Source: Thiosulfativibrio zosterae (GTDB lineage Bacteria; Pseudomonadota; Gammaproteobacteria; Thiomicrospirales; Thiomicrospiraceae). Taken from it: DNA of 64,000 nucleotides. Below the pieces are notes generated by a model. That model saw only the letters and a list, made by a program, of their open reading frames with translations. It searched no databases and had not been told where the DNA came from. Shown piece after piece: positions 1-10,073 of this stretch; position 1 is the stretch's first letter, and the number at the start of each line of letters is the position of its first letter. The stretch is taken from positions 789,501 to 853,500 of the forward strand of contig NZ_AP021888.1 of NCBI RefSeq assembly GCF_011398155.1, written 5' to 3'. Both the position numbers and the translations under genes were made by a program.

Positions 1-287
1 CAGATGCGGTGGTTTTAACCGATGATAATCCGCGTTGCGAAGCCTCTTATGATATTTTGAGCGATATTTTGCAAGGCTTTAATCCGACAAAACATCCGCA
101 ACCGCTGATGATTCCTGATCGCCAAACTGCCATAGAAACCGCATTGTCGCAAGCCAATCCGCAAGATATTATTCTCATCGCGGGTAAAGGGCATGAAACC
201 TATCAAGCCTTTTGCCAAGAACAAACCTATTTTAGTGATCAAGCTACTGTGCTGGCGTGGAAGAAAAAAGATGACATGGACTCTTAA
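1..287 (+). CDS. murE: UDP-MurNAc-tripeptide synthetase MurE, C-terminal fragment
   Basis: Cytoplasmic ligase that adds the third residue, meso-diaminopimelate, to UDP-MurNAc-L-Ala-D-Glu in peptidoglycan synthesis. Only about the last 95 residues are in the window; the reading frame is open to base 1. The fragment carries the DNPR motif (TDDNPRCE), which in Gram-negative MurE selects diaminopimelate over lysine, and the family's late GKGHE segment (AGKGHETYQ). The 3' end overlaps the start of murF by 17 bases, so the two are translationally coupled within the division/cell-wall cluster. The identification rests on these motifs plus position immediately before murF. The N-terminal and central domains lie outside the window. 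Confidence 0.93.
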   Translation, partial: DAVVLTDDNPRCEASYDILSDILQGFNPTKHPQPLMIPDRQTAIETALSQANPQDIILIAGKGHETYQAFCQEQTYFSDQATVLAWKKKDDMDS

Positions 288-1674
288 ACAACTTAGTGAT
301 GCAGTAAAAGGGCAGGTAATTAGTGCAAGCGCTGATGCTGAATCAATTACATTTGAACGCATGATAACCGATAGTCGTCAGATACAAGACGGGGACTGCT
401 ATGTTGCCCTGCAAGGTCAGAAATTTGATGGCCATGATTTTATTCCTCAAGCCATCAAGCATGGGGTTGCTGTTATCTTGGCGTCTAATCCAGAAGTGGC
501 CCAACATTTGGATATTCCAGTGGTGCTGGTGTCAGATACACGCATCGCCCTAGGGCAGTTTGCGGCATGGCATCGTTTGCAATGCCCATTGAAAACTTTG
601 TTTGCCATTACGGGTAGCAATGGCAAGACCACTTGTAAAACCATGTTGCACAGTGTGTTAGCCCATTTAGGTCATACTTTAGCAACCGAAGGGAATTTAA
701 ATAATGATTATGGCGTTCCCAGAACGCTCTTAAATATTCAACCCTCACATGATTACGCGGTGATTGAAATGGGTGCCAACCATGGTGGGGAAATACAGTA
801 TTTAACCCATTTAGCTCAGCCCAATGTGGCGATGATTACGCAAGCTTCAAAAGCGCATTTGGAAGGCTTCGGGTCTTTGCAAGGCGTGATTAATACCAAG
901 GGTGAAATTTTTGAAGGGTTATTGCCCGGTGGCAAAGCCATTATCAATTTAGATTCTCCGGGGAGCGAGCAATGGCTGGCATCTTGTCAAGCCCTCGATC
1001 GCCAAGTGCTTAGCTTTGGTCGTTCAGAACAAGCAGATGTTCGAGTGCTGAAAGTGACACAAAATGACATAGGTATTCAAGTCGATCTCAAATTACCGGA
1101 TCAATCTCAAGTGCAAGTGCAGTTGTCCGTATTGGGCCCGCATAACGCCATGAATGTGGCGGGCGTGATTGCTTGTGGTTGGGCGGCAGGCTTAAATTGG
1201 GCGCAAATTCAACCAGGCCTGGTCAATTTTAGAGCCGTTTCGGGGCGTTTAATGACTTATCCGTTAAAGCAAGGTGTTCTGATTGACGACAGTTACAATG
1301 CCAATCCAACCTCGGTTAAAGCCGGTATTGATACATTGATGGGCTTGAATGGACAGCATTTAGTCTGCTTGGGGTCTATGGCAGAATTGGGCGAACAAAG
1401 TTTAGCGGCGCACCAGTCGGTGATTGATTATGCAATGAATGCGGGTGTTGAGTCTATTTTTGTGATGGGTGCAGGTTATGCAGAGTGTCAGTCGAATGAT
1501 GCAAAAGTTCAGTGGTTTGCCAGCCATGATGCCATGATTGAAGCGGCGCAAAACACGATTCAACAAAATGTAGAAATCAAGATGAATATTCTGGTGAAAG
1601 GCTCGCGTTCTGCAGGCATGGAAGTGGTCAGCCAGACCTTGATTTCTAATAACAAACAAACACACAACGGCTAG
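271..1674 (+). CDS. murF: UDP-MurNAc-tripeptide:D-Ala-D-Ala ligase MurF
   Basis: ATP-dependent ligase adding D-Ala-D-Ala to UDP-MurNAc-tripeptide, the last cytoplasmic step of precursor synthesis. The 467-residue product has the Mur-ligase layout: N-terminal substrate domain, central ATPase with P-loop GSNGKTT at about residues 115-121, and C-terminal domain with the SYNANP segment. The ATG at 271 gives the usual MurF N-terminus (MTWTLKQL) and a 17-base overlap with murE; the frame stays open to 193 but those residues are not MurF-like. mraY follows after 11 bases. A copy of the ACCAGGCCTGGT palindrome lies inside the gene at 1212-1223 and encodes Pro-Gly-Leu-Val. Confidence 0.96.
   Translation: MTWTLKQLSDAVKGQVISASADAESITFERMITDSRQIQDGDCYVALQGQKFDGHDFIPQAIKHGVAVILASNPEVAQHLDIPVVLVSDTRIALGQFAAWHRLQCPLKTLFAITGSNGKTTCKTMLHSVLAHLGHTLATEGNLNNDYGVPRTLLNIQPSHDYAVIEMGANHGGEIQYLTHLAQPNVAMITQASKAHLEGFGSLQGVINTKGEIFEGLLPGGKAIINLDSPGSEQWLASCQALDRQVLSFGRSEQADVRVLKVTQNDIGIQVDLKLPDQSQVQVQLSVLGPHNAMNVAGVIACGWAAGLNWAQIQPGLVNFRAVSGRLMTYPLKQGVLIDDSYNANPTSVKAGIDTLMGLNGQHLVCLGSMAELGEQSLAAHQSVIDYAMNAGVESIFVMGAGYAECQSNDAKVQWFASHDAMIEAAQNTIQQNVEIKMNILVKGSRSAGMEVVSQTLISNNKQTHNG
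1212..1223. repeat. Palindromic repeat ACCAGGCCTGGT, copy 1 (in murF)
   Basis: Perfect 12-bp palindrome followed by CAATTTT. In murF it is read CCA-GGC-CTG-GTC, giving Pro-Gly-Leu-Val followed by Asn-Phe. One of nine copies in the window. Confidence 0.85.
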
Positions 1675-1685
1675 GAGCAACCTGT

Positions 1686-2771
1686 ATGTTGATTTATTTA
1701 ACGGAATATCTCACCCAATATGTCTCCGGCTTTGCGGTATTTAACTACATCACCATGCGAGCCATCATGGCGATTCTGACCGCCTTATTGATTTCATTTT
1801 TTATTGGTCCAGCCGTTATTCGCTGGTTGATACAACTTAAGGTGGGTCAAGCGGTGCGCTTAGATGGGCCGCAAACCCATTTGGTGAAGCACGGCACACC
1901 GACCATGGGCGGAGTAATGATTTTGTTTTCTGTGGCGATGGCCATTTTACTCTGGGGTAATTTAACCAACCATTATTTGCTGATTGTTACCTTGAGCATG
2001 ATGGGGTTTGGGGTGATTGGCTTTGTAGATGATTACAAAAAGGTGGTTTATAAAGACCCGAATGGCATGCGTTCTCGTACCAAATATTTTTGGCAGTCGC
2101 TCGTAGGGTTGGTCACAGCCTATAGTTTATTTGCGTTTGCCAGTTTGCCAGCAGAAACTCAGTTGTTAATTCCCTACATGAAAGACACCTTTATCACGCT
2201 GGGGGCTTGGTCGATTGTATTGAGTTATTTTGTCATAGTAGGAACCTCTAACGCCGTTAACCTGACCGATGGATTAGACGGCTTAGCCATTATGCCAACG
2301 GTGATGATTTCAGGGGCGTTAGGTGTGTTTGCCTATTTGTCAGGGCATGTGTATTTTGCCAGTTATTTGAATATTCCTTATTTGCCAGGCGTGGGTGAAT
2401 TGACGATTTTTTGTGCCGCTCTAGCCGGTGCAGGTTTAGGGTTTTTGTGGTTTAACGCGCATCCTGCTCAGGTGTTTATGGGCGATGTTGGGTCTTTAGC
2501 GATTGGTGCTGCTTTGGGTACGGTGGCGGTGGCGGTTAAGCAAGAGCTGGTGTTTTTTATTATGGGCGGCGTTTTTGTCGCTGAAACCTTATCGGTTATT
2601 TTACAGGTGGGCTCTTTTAAATTACGCAAAGGTAAGCGCATCTTTTTAATGGCACCTTTACATCATCATTTTGAGCAAAAAGGCTGGCATGAATCACAAG
2701 TCATTGTGCGTTTTTGGGTCGTCACCATTATTTTAGTGTTGATTGGCTTGGCCAGTTTAAAACTTCGTTAA
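1686..2771 (+). CDS. mraY: Phospho-MurNAc-pentapeptide transferase MraY
   Basis: Integral membrane enzyme that transfers phospho-MurNAc-pentapeptide from UDP to undecaprenyl phosphate, making lipid I. The 361-residue length equals the family norm. Visible signatures are the Asp-Asp pair in FVDDYKK, the [10 protein letters not shown] segment, the FMGDVGS loop and the triple histidine PLHHHFE near the C-terminus; about ten hydrophobic segments are apparent. It lies 11 bases after murF and 14 before murD, in the standard order. Nothing unusual is seen. Confidence 0.97.
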   Translation: MLIYLTEYLTQYVSGFAVFNYITMRAIMAILTALLISFFIGPAVIRWLIQLKVGQAVRLDGPQTHLVKHGTPTMGGVMILFSVAMAILLWGNLTNHYLLIVTLSMMGFGVIGFVDDYKKVVYKDPNGMRSRTKYFWQSLVGLVTAYSLFAFASLPAETQLLIPYMKDTFITLGAWSIVLSYFVIVGTSNAVNLTDGLDGLAIMPTVMISGALGVFAYLSGHVYFASYLNIPYLPGVGELTIFCAALAGAGLGFLWFNAHPAQVFMGDVGSLAIGAALGTVAVAVKQELVFFIMGGVFVAETLSVILQVGSFKLRKGKRIFLMAPLHHHFEQKGWHESQVIVRFWVVTIILVLIGLASLKLR

Positions 2772-2785
2772 GAAAGGAAATATCT

Positions 2786-4120
2786 ATGCATCTGGTGGCA
2801 GGCTTAGGGCTGACAGGGTTGTCAGTATTGCGCTATTTTGACCGTTTGGGCGAGGCCTGCTTTGGGTTCGATACCCGAGCAGACTTTGATTTGTCTGGCA
2901 TACAGGCAGAGTTTCCTGATGGACAGTTTGCCGTTGGCAGCTTACCGCCAACTTGGGTTAAAAAGATAGATGCCATTGTATTAAGTCCTGGCATTGCCAA
3001 ATCTGAACCTTGGGTGTTGGAATTGATTCAGCAAGGTATTGAGGTGATTGGTGACATTGAATTGTTTGCCAGAACCGTTGGGCAACCGATTATTGGGATT
3101 ACCGGTTCTAATGGCAAAAGCACGGTGACAACGCTGGTCACTGAAGTACTCACCCAAGCAGGTTATCAAGTGGGTATGGGGGGGAACATCGGTACGCCAG
3201 CCTTAGATTTATTGGCCAGTGATCAGCCTGAATATCAAGTGTTTGTGTTGGAGTTATCCAGTTTTCAACTGGAAACGACCTATTCTATGCATACCATCGC
3301 TTCAACCATCTTAAATTTGTCCGAAGATCATATGGATCGTTATGCGGGTTTAGAGGACTATTTGCAAGCCAAGATGAATATTTTTAATCACACAGAATTG
3401 GCTGTTTTACCCAGTAACTTCCCCAGTCATGTTTTTGTGCAAGCGCCTAAGCTTGTGCGCTTTGGTGACGGGAGTCCAAATGGGGTCATGCATTTGGACG
3501 GCGAAGATTGGTTGGTATTTGAGCAACAAAAAATAATCAAAGTTTCCGACATGGCTTTGCAAGCGGAGCATCATTATATGAACGCCCTAGCCACCATCGC
3601 TTTGTGTAGTGTGTTTGGCATTGAAACATCAGTTTATCAAACGGTGTTTAGCTGTTTTAAAGGATTACCACATCGCACCCAACTGGTTGCACAGCAGGAT
3701 GGCGTGAGTTGGATTAATGATTCTAAAGGGACGAATGTGGGGGCGACGGTGACTGCCATTCAGTCGATGGGTAAGTCAGCTAACGGAAAAGTGATTTTAT
3801 TAGCCGGTGGCGTTGGCAAGGATGCCGACTTTAGCGATTTAGCGCCAGTGATGCAAACCTATGGTCGCCACAGTATCCTCTTTGGGCGAGATCAAAATTT
3901 AATCGCTCAGGCATTAAGTTCAACGCCTTACACTTGTGTCGAAGACTTGTCGCAAGCCTTAAAACTGGCAAAATCCTTAGCTTTGCCAGGTGATGTGGTG
4001 TTGTTTTCGCCCGCATGTGCCAGTTTTGATCAATTTAAAAATTATGCGCACCGTGGTCAAGTGTTTGAAGCCAGTGTGATTGAGCTGTTGCAAAATTGCC
4101 ATCTGCAGGTCAGCGCATGA
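2786..4120 (+). CDS. murD: UDP-MurNAc-L-alanine:D-glutamate ligase MurD
   Basis: Cytoplasmic Mur ligase adding D-glutamate to UDP-MurNAc-L-Ala. The 444-residue product has an N-terminal Rossmann-like domain (GLGLTGLS), the ATP-binding P-loop GSNGKST, and the conserved LSEDHMDRY and NDSKGTN segments. The ATG at 2786 is chosen because it follows an AAGAAAGGAA ribosome-binding stretch and gives the normal MurD N-terminus; the open frame extends further upstream inside mraY but adds non-conserved residues. The stop overlaps the ftsW start as ATGA. Confidence 0.96.
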   Translation: MHLVAGLGLTGLSVLRYFDRLGEACFGFDTRADFDLSGIQAEFPDGQFAVGSLPPTWVKKIDAIVLSPGIAKSEPWVLELIQQGIEVIGDIELFARTVGQPIIGITGSNGKSTVTTLVTEVLTQAGYQVGMGGNIGTPALDLLASDQPEYQVFVLELSSFQLETTYSMHTIASTILNLSEDHMDRYAGLEDYLQAKMNIFNHTELAVLPSNFPSHVFVQAPKLVRFGDGSPNGVMHLDGEDWLVFEQQKIIKVSDMALQAEHHYMNALATIALCSVFGIETSVYQTVFSCFKGLPHRTQLVAQQDGVSWINDSKGTNVGATVTAIQSMGKSANGKVILLAGGVGKDADFSDLAPVMQTYGRHSILFGRDQNLIAQALSSTPYTCVEDLSQALKLAKSLALPGDVVLFSPACASFDQFKNYAHRGQVFEASVIELLQNCHLQVSA

Positions 4121-5265
4121 GTCCATTGCGTCACTGGCAACATCAAAGTCGACAATGGCCGATTGACTATTGGTTGATTGGGCTGGTGTCGGTATTGATG
4201 GTGATAGGGTTGATGATGGTCATGTCCAGCTCCATCGCCATCAGTGAAAAACGCTTTGATCATTCATTTCACTATTTCAGCCGCCAGGCGTTTTCAATGA
4301 CCTTGGGTATTTTGGTGGGATGGATGATTTTTAAAATCCCTTTGTCCTTTTGGGAAAAGCATCGCGGTAAATTGTTTTTAATTGGCATAGTGCTGCTCAT
4401 TTTGGTATTGCTGATTGGACGCGACATCAATGGGAGTAAGCGTTGGCTGCCATTGGTGGTTATGAACTTCCAGGTTTCAGAGTTTATGAAAATGGTGGTG
4501 GTCATCTTTATGGCAGGCTATTTAGAGCGCCATGCCTCTGCGGTGAGAGAGAATATTTTTGCGGTGATTCGACTGGCATTACCCTTTGGTTTAATGGCGG
4601 TGTTGTTATTGCTAGAGCCAGACTTTGGCAGTACTTTTGTGATTGCCGTTATTATTACCGGTATGTTGTTAATCGCCGGCGCACCTTGGTTGTATTTTGT
4701 GATTACCGTTTTCCCAATTGCTGTATTACTGATGGTGATGGTCATTGTTTCCCCTTATCGTATGGCGAGGGTAACCAACTTTTTAGACCCCTGGTCTGAC
4801 CCGTTTGGTAAAGGTTATCAGTTGACTCAAGCGCTCATTGCCTCTGGCAGTGGCGAATGGTGGGGGCAAGGCATAGGGGCGAGTGTTCAAAAGCTATTGT
4901 ATTTGCCAGATGCGCACACCGACTTTTTGGTGTCGATTTACGCAGAAGAGTTTGGCTTTATAGGCATTGCTGTATTGGTGATGTTGTATTTAATGATTTG
5001 CTATCGACTGTTTCGGATTGGCCGCAAGGCGTTTGAAAAGTCCGCCTTTTTTGGCGGCTTAATTGCCTATGGCGTGGGCATTTGGATTATGTTGCAAGCC
5101 TTAATCAATTTGGGTGTTAATTTTGGCTTGTTCCCAACCAAAGGATTAACCTTGCCGCTGATGAGTTATGGTGGCTCAAGTGTGTTAATGCTGTGTATTG
5201 CGCTGGCGGTGGTTTTACGCGTGGATTATGAAACTCGCAAACCCGAAATTCATCAAACTGACTGA
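4117..5265 (+). CDS. ftsW: Septal lipid II glycosyltransferase FtsW (SEDS family)
   Basis: Polytopic inner-membrane SEDS protein that polymerises peptidoglycan at the division septum together with FtsI. The 382-residue product has about ten hydrophobic helices, the large loop with PDAHTDF, and the C-terminal MSYGGSS motif. The start at 4117 overlaps the murD stop (ATGA), implying translational coupling. Position between murD and murG identifies it as FtsW rather than the paralogue RodA. An N-terminal cytoplasmic stretch of about 20 residues precedes the first helix. Confidence 0.95.
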   Translation: MSPLRHWQHQSRQWPIDYWLIGLVSVLMVIGLMMVMSSSIAISEKRFDHSFHYFSRQAFSMTLGILVGWMIFKIPLSFWEKHRGKLFLIGIVLLILVLLIGRDINGSKRWLPLVVMNFQVSEFMKMVVVIFMAGYLERHASAVRENIFAVIRLALPFGLMAVLLLLEPDFGSTFVIAVIITGMLLIAGAPWLYFVITVFPIAVLLMVMVIVSPYRMARVTNFLDPWSDPFGKGYQLTQALIASGSGEWWGQGIGASVQKLLYLPDAHTDFLVSIYAEEFGFIGIAVLVMLYLMICYRLFRIGRKAFEKSAFFGGLIAYGVGIWIMLQALINLGVNFGLFPTKGLTLPLMSYGGSSVLMLCIALAVVLRVDYETRKPEIHQTD

Positions 5266-5273
5266 CTTTGAAT

Positions 5274-6362
5274 ATGAAAAACGCAAGAAAAAAAATCATG
5301 ATTATGGCAGGTGGAACAGGAGGCCATGTGTTTCCTGGGATTGCGATTGGCCATGCTTTACAAGCTGAAGGGGTCGAGGTCATCTGGCTGGGCACTCAGG
5401 GCGGTTTAGAGCAGGGATGGGTGTCGCAAGCCAATATTCCACTGTTTAATATCGCCATTCGCGGCTTAAGGGGCAATGGGCTGTTAGGTTGGTTGGCAGC
5501 GCCCTTTAGAATTTTGCGGGCTTGGTGGCAGGCTCGTAAAATTATGCAACAACATCGGCCAGATTTGGTTTTGGGCATGGGCGGTTTTGTGTGTGGGCCA
5601 GGCGGTTTGGCGGCAAAGTCTTTAGGGGTTCCTCTAGTGATTCACGAGCAAAATGCCATTCCGGGCTTAACCAATAAACGCCTTGCGCCTTGGGCGGTTA
5701 ACATCATTACGGCTTTTGAACAAAAGGTTTGGACAGGCCAAAAGGTTTTGCTGTTAGGCAATCCCGTAAGAGCAGGGTTTGAGCAAATCCCTGTTCTACA
5801 TTCACAAAAACCGCTGCATATTTTAGTCGTTGGAGGCAGTCGAGGCGCTTTGGCGCTTAACGATACCGTGCCAAAGGCTTTGGCTTTATTACCAGCTGAA
5901 ATCCGCCCAACAGTTACCCATCAAACGGGCGCGGCTTTGCTGGCGCAAACTCAGCAGGCTTATGCCGATGCCAGTGTAGATGCTGAGGTGGTCACTTTTA
6001 TTGATGATATGGTGAGTGCTTATGAGGCCGCCGATTTAGTGGTGTGTCGTTCTGGCGCTTTAACGGTCAGCGAATTGATGGCCGCGGCACGACCTGCTTT
6101 AATGGTGCCTTATCCTCATGCGGTTGATGATCATCAAACGGCCAATGCACAAGCCTTAGTGGGGTTGAATGGGGGAGAGGTTATTTCGCAAGCGGTGATG
6201 ACCCCAGAATTATTGGCGGAAAAATTGATGCTTTGGTTAGATGTTGAAAAATTAAATGCAGCATCTAAAAGCATTAGGGAGCAAACCCCACAACAAGCGA
6301 CGCAAAAAATTACGCAACTTTTATTAAATCAACTCAGTGAAAATTCAGTTAAGCCTTGCTAA
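5274..6362 (+). CDS. murG: UDP-GlcNAc:undecaprenyl-PP-MurNAc-pentapeptide GlcNAc transferase MurG
   Basis: Peripheral membrane glycosyltransferase that converts lipid I to lipid II. The 362-residue product starts with the donor/acceptor glycine-rich loop GGTGGHVFPG and contains the later VGGSRGA loop and the nucleotide-sugar region RSGALTVSE, in the family's order. The start at 5274 (ATG) lies nine bases after the ftsW stop; a TTG two codons upstream is also in frame, and translational coupling with ftsW makes either possible. Here the division cluster stops: murC, ddl, ftsQ and ftsA appear 23 kb downstream. Its 3' end overlaps the convergent response-regulator gene by 14 bases. Confidence 0.96.
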   Translation: MKNARKKIMIMAGGTGGHVFPGIAIGHALQAEGVEVIWLGTQGGLEQGWVSQANIPLFNIAIRGLRGNGLLGWLAAPFRILRAWWQARKIMQQHRPDLVLGMGGFVCGPGGLAAKSLGVPLVIHEQNAIPGLTNKRLAPWAVNIITAFEQKVWTGQKVLLLGNPVRAGFEQIPVLHSQKPLHILVVGGSRGALALNDTVPKALALLPAEIRPTVTHQTGAALLAQTQQAYADASVDAEVVTFIDDMVSAYEAADLVVCRSGALTVSELMAAARPALMVPYPHAVDDHQTANAQALVGLNGGEVISQAVMTPELLAEKLMLWLDVEKLNAASKSIREQTPQQATQKITQLLLNQLSENSVKPC

Positions 6363-6765
6363 CCTCAGTAAATAAGGCGTGTTTGGATTCTTTGTAGTCA
6401 ATATTTAAGACTTTGTAAATGACCCTTAAAAGGCCAATTGGGGTAAAAGGTTTTTTAATCCAAGCACTGACTTGATAGGTTTTAAGTATATCTCTGTGGG
6501 CGTTACTGTCTTCTGCGCTCAACATGACTATGGGCGTGTTTTTATTTAAACTCTCAGTGCGAGCAGCTTTAATAAAGTCTAATCCGGTTTCCCCATCATC
6601 CAACATAAAATCACACAAGATTAAGTCGTAGGATTTGCTTTGCGCAAATTCAATGGCGGTATCAACGGTCTGCGCCTCGTCAACCACATGATCATCACTG
6701 GTTAAGGTCAATCTCAATAAAGAGCGAATGACGACAGCGTCATCCAATACAAGTATGTTTAGCAT
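6349..6765 (-). CDS. Single-domain (CheY-like) response regulator
   Basis: A 138-residue protein consisting of one receiver domain. The acidic pair Asp8-Asp9, the phosphoacceptor Asp52 (LCDFML), Ser83 in the Thr/Ser position and Lys105 (KKPF) are all present, so it should be phosphorylated. There is no output domain, hence it probably acts through protein contact, as CheY does, or as a phosphorelay shuttle. It converges on murG with a 14-base overlap of coding ends. The chemoreceptor gene that follows on the other strand makes a chemotaxis or motility role plausible, but no kinase gene is adjacent. Confidence 0.88.
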   Translation of the reverse strand: MLNILVLDDAVVIRSLLRLTLTSDDHVVDEAQTVDTAIEFAQSKSYDLILCDFMLDDGETGLDFIKAARTESLNKNTPIVMLSAEDSNAHRDILKTYQVSAWIKKPFTPIGLLRVIYKVLNIDYKESKHALFTEVSKA

Positions 6766-7066
6766 GTTTCGGCTCCGAAAGAGGGGCTGTAAAGGGTCAC
6801 AAAACCATCAATAATTTTCATTACAGAATCAATGTTTAAAACATTTTGCATGACTTAAGGGGTAAAAGCAATTATGTCGCGGTAATTTGGGTGTAATAAC
6901 TTGATTTAAAGTTAGTTTTTAGGTGTTAAATGTTGAGTTCTAATTTTTATTTAAGTAAAAGTTCGTAAAAAATTAAAAAGTCCTCGCTTGACTGGCGCAT
7001 TGCTTTGGCATTTATATTGCTTGTTAAGTTTTACATAAAAATATGACTCATAAGAAGATACCTGAT
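6766..7066. promoter_or_regulatory. Divergent intergenic region with a candidate sigma-70 promoter for the chemoreceptor
   Basis: About 300 A+T-rich bases between the divergent response-regulator and chemoreceptor genes. A sigma-70-like pair is visible toward the chemoreceptor: TTGACT at 6988-6993 and TTATAT at 7012-7017 with an 18-base spacer. I found no sigma-28 (TAAA-N15-GCCGATAA) or well-aligned sigma-54 element, and no other gene in the stretch. Confidence 0.4.
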
Positions 7067-9091
7067 ATGGAAGCATTTCTTAAAAAACTGACCCTTAAAC
7101 AGAAAATTCGCTTTGGATTTGGCGTCATTTGGATTGTTTTAGCCATTATTACCCTACAAGCTGTCATTAATTTGTCAGTGGTGCGGATGAATGTGCAAGA
7201 AGTGGTAGAGATAAAACAACCGATTGCTGTCAAAAGTAATGAGATGGCCTTTAGCTTAGAGCAAAGCCTGAGTGAGTTGGTTCAATATGTTTTTACCGGT
7301 GATGATCAATCAATGCTGGCTTTTGAAAATCGTTTCAAGCAGGCTGCAGGTCTGTTAAGCGCCTTAAAAGCAGAGTTTAGCAGTGAGCTGGGTCAAGAAG
7401 AGCGTCAACTTATTCAAAAATTAGAGTCCTTATTTGAAGGCTTGCCTAGCTTGATTGATGAAGTTAAAACATTGCAAGCGGATAAGTCTAAAAATTATCC
7501 GGCGTTTGCGTTTGTGGATAAAAATATGTTGCCTTTAGCAACGCAAATGACGCAAGAAATTAATCTTATGCTGGCATCTGAGTTGTCTAATCTTAATCCT
7601 GCACGCCAAAAAGTCATTGAGGATTTGCTTAAAATCCAGTCTAACTGGCAAAACATTATGAGCGGTTTGCGAGGTTATGTGGCTTTCCGTTCGAGTGCTA
7701 TGGCTGATAGCATCGATATGTATTTAAACCAGTTTGAAAGCTCGGTTTATCAACTCAAAAATCAAACCAAATTTGAACTGACTCTTGAAGAAGAAGATGG
7801 TTTGGCAAAATTGCCAGAGATTTATGAAGCCTACCGTGAAAACTTTATGCAAGTGCGTGTGATCCATGAAGGTGAACAGTGGCGCATGGATAACTGGTTG
7901 ATGATTCACAAAATTAAACCCTTATTTGTCGAAATCGAAAATACCTTAATCAGCTTGTCACAAGTGAGCAACCAAGAAATGGAAGAGCTAGGTTTGGATG
8001 TGGCAGACAGCAGCTTAAGAAACCTGATCTTGTTGTTGGTGTTGTCATTACTTGGGCAAGCGGTGGGCATGATGATTTCAAAACGCGTTACTCATTCGGT
8101 GGTACAGCCGGTGAAAAACTTGGCAGCGGCCATGCGTGATATTGCCGAAGGTGAAGGCGATTTAACGCGCCGTTTGGCTTTGGCAGGTCAAGATGAGTTA
8201 ACCGATTTGGCGAGATACTTTAATGCCTTTATCCACAAAATTCAGACGACTCTTAAAGATGTGATTTTAACCGTCGAAGAGTTAGAGAATTCATCAACCA
8301 ATTTATTACAGGTGACGCAAAATGCCAAATCTGGCGTTGAACAACAAATGCGTATTGCTAAACATTTAAATGGTTCTATGATGGAAATGGCCAATCAAGC
8401 CAAACAAGTTGAAGGCCACTCTTTGAACAGCTCAAATGCCACCAAGCAGGCGGCAGAGCGTGTGCGAGAAGGCGGTGAAGTGGTGCGTGGTTCGGCAAGA
8501 AATATTCAATTGGTTTCTGAAGAAATGCGCGAAATTACCGCTTCTGTTATGCAGTTGAATGAAGACAGCAAAACCATCAGTACCGTTGTCAGTGTCATTA
8601 GAGATATTGCAGAACAAACCAATTTACTGGCATTAAATGCGGCAATTGAAGCGGCAAGAGCTGGCGAACATGGCCGAGGATTTGCCGTGGTTGCTGACGA
8701 GGTGCGTGGTTTGGCAAAAAGAACTCAAGAGTCTACGCTCAAAATTGAGAAAGTCATCGCTAAAATTCAAGAGGCCACGCGCATTACCGTGAAAGTTGTC
8801 GATTCAGGACAGGAAACCACTCAAGCGGGGCATGATTCTGTGATGCAAGCGCAACAGGTGCTTAATCCAGTGGTGTTATTGATGGAAGACATTAATCAAA
8901 TGTCGAATCAAATGTTGGCGGCTGCTCAGTCACAAACCACCTTGACTCAGGAAGTGAATCATCAGATTAATGACATTTACAGCGTGTCGGAACAAACTGT
9001 GCAAGGGACACAAAAAACTGAAAAAGCCGGGCATCATTTACAAGGATTAGCCGATAAACTCGAAAAGCTGGTACATCAGTTCAAAATTTAA
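7067..9091 (+). CDS. Methyl-accepting chemotaxis protein with a large periplasmic sensor domain
   Basis: Transmembrane chemoreceptor signalling to the CheA/CheW array. Layout: membrane helix at about residues 16-36, a periplasmic, mainly helical ligand domain of roughly 280 residues, second membrane helix near 318-339, a HAMP domain with the DLTRRL turn, and the methyl-accepting coiled coil with the invariant hairpin tip ([19 protein letters not shown]). The ATG at 7067 is preferred because an AAGAAGA ribosome-binding stretch precedes it; an in-frame ATG at 7043 would add eight residues. The ligand is unknown. A rho-independent terminator follows. Confidence 0.92.
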   Translation: MEAFLKKLTLKQKIRFGFGVIWIVLAIITLQAVINLSVVRMNVQEVVEIKQPIAVKSNEMAFSLEQSLSELVQYVFTGDDQSMLAFENRFKQAAGLLSALKAEFSSELGQEERQLIQKLESLFEGLPSLIDEVKTLQADKSKNYPAFAFVDKNMLPLATQMTQEINLMLASELSNLNPARQKVIEDLLKIQSNWQNIMSGLRGYVAFRSSAMADSIDMYLNQFESSVYQLKNQTKFELTLEEEDGLAKLPEIYEAYRENFMQVRVIHEGEQWRMDNWLMIHKIKPLFVEIENTLISLSQVSNQEMEELGLDVADSSLRNLILLLVLSLLGQAVGMMISKRVTHSVVQPVKNLAAAMRDIAEGEGDLTRRLALAGQDELTDLARYFNAFIHKIQTTLKDVILTVEELENSSTNLLQVTQNAKSGVEQQMRIAKHLNGSMMEMANQAKQVEGHSLNSSNATKQAAERVREGGEVVRGSARNIQLVSEEMREITASVMQLNEDSKTISTVVSVIRDIAEQTNLLALNAAIEAARAGEHGRGFAVVADEVRGLAKRTQESTLKIEKVIAKIQEATRITVKVVDSGQETTQAGHDSVMQAQQVLNPVVLLMEDINQMSNQMLAAAQSQTTLTQEVNHQINDIYSVSEQTVQGTQKTEKAGHHLQGLADKLEKLVHQFKI

Positions 9092-9122
9092 CGCGAATAG
9101 TTTTAATCAATATCATCAAACT

Positions 9123-9146
9123 AAGGGGCTTAAAAGCCCCTTTTTT
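9123..9146 (+). terminator. Rho-independent terminator after the chemoreceptor
   Basis: GC-rich stem AAGGGGCT / AGCCCCTT with a TAAA-type loop, followed by a run of T. Confidence 0.9.
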
Positions 9147-9188
9147 GTTATCATTCTGCCTTTAAGTTTTAGAGTAGGTGGCTGACTT

Positions 9189-9986
9189 ATGTGGCAGTAT
9201 CCACACATTGATCCCGTAGCCCTGTCGTTGGGGCCATTGCATATTCACTGGTATGGCTTGATGTATTTAGCGGGCTTTGCCAGTTTTTATTTTTATGGCA
9301 GCTGGATCGCCAAAAAAACCAACGATTGGAACAGCGATAAAATCAGCGACTTTCTGTTTTATGGTGCGATGGGCGTTATTTTAGGCGGTCGAATTGGTTA
9401 TATTCTGTTTTATGACTTAAGCCATTATATTGACGCGCCCTTAGATGCTTTGAAGGTTTGGCAGGGTGGAATGTCCTTTCATGGCGGTTTGATCGGGGTG
9501 AGTATTGCCATGTGGCTCTATGCCCGTAAGGTTCAAATGTCGGTGTTGGCGGTGGCTGATTTTGTGGCGCCCTTGGTGCCCTTTGGTTTGTTCTTTGGGC
9601 GCATAGGTAACTTTATCAATGGCGAACTGTGGGGGCGAGTCACCGATTCTCCTTTGGGTATGGCGGTTTATGATGCGCAATTAGGCCAAGTGGTGACAAA
9701 ATATCCGACTCAACTGTTAGAAGCCTTTTTAGAAGGGATTGTCTTGTTTGTGATACTCGCCATTTATTCCCGTAAAGAACGTCCTTTGGGTTCTGTGGCT
9801 GGGGTGTTTTTATTGGGCTATGGCTTCTTCCGTTTTGTCGTGGAGTTTTACCGAGTTCCCGATTCACAACTGGGTTACCTCTGGTTGGATTGGGTCACCA
9901 TGGGGCAAATTTTATCTTTGCCGATGATGTTAATAGGTTTGTTCTTGATTTTTTATCGTTCTTTTTCGGTTTCCAAAAAATCCTAA
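9189..9986 (+). CDS. lgt: Prolipoprotein diacylglyceryl transferase Lgt
   Basis: Inner-membrane enzyme that transfers diacylglycerol from phosphatidylglycerol to the lipobox cysteine of prolipoproteins. The 265-residue length is typical. The family signature GRIGNFINGELWG, the SFHGGLIG segment with its essential histidine, and several membrane helices are visible. It is followed by a hairpin built around the ACCAGGCCTGGT palindrome and then thyA; the lgt-thyA-folA order is common in gammaproteobacteria. Confidence 0.96.
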   Translation: MWQYPHIDPVALSLGPLHIHWYGLMYLAGFASFYFYGSWIAKKTNDWNSDKISDFLFYGAMGVILGGRIGYILFYDLSHYIDAPLDALKVWQGGMSFHGGLIGVSIAMWLYARKVQMSVLAVADFVAPLVPFGLFFGRIGNFINGELWGRVTDSPLGMAVYDAQLGQVVTKYPTQLLEAFLEGIVLFVILAIYSRKERPLGSVAGVFLLGYGFFRFVVEFYRVPDSQLGYLWLDWVTMGQILSLPMMLIGLFLIFYRSFSVSKKS

Positions 9987-9994
9987 AATCACTT

Positions 9995-10041
9995 AAAAAG
10001 CCCCTAAATTTGACCAGGCCTGGTTAAATTTAGGGCTTTTT
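9995..10041 (+). terminator. Long-stem terminator after lgt built around the palindromic repeat
   Basis: An almost uninterrupted stem of about 23 bp: the AAAAAGCCC...TAAATTT arm pairs with TAAATTTA-GGGCTTTTT, and the apex is the ACCAGGCCTGGT palindrome (10013-10024). There is one bulged C and one G-U pair. A T run closes the 3' side. The A-rich 5' side could make it work on both strands. Confidence 0.8.
10013..10024. repeat. Palindromic repeat ACCAGGCCTGGT, copy 2 (lgt-thyA terminator)
   Basis: Perfect copy flanked by AAATTTG on the left and TAAATTT on the right, so the symmetry extends to about 26 bp. It forms the apex of the lgt terminator stem. Confidence 0.9.
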
Positions 10042-10073
10042 GAGGATTAAAATTCATTTTTAAGAGGCTTGGC

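Noticed and set aside
6970-7020. Sigma-54 promoter (TGGC...TTGC) before the first chemoreceptor
   Set aside because: A TGGCGC element is present but the GC element is not at the needed 12-base offset, whereas a sigma-70 pair fits better.
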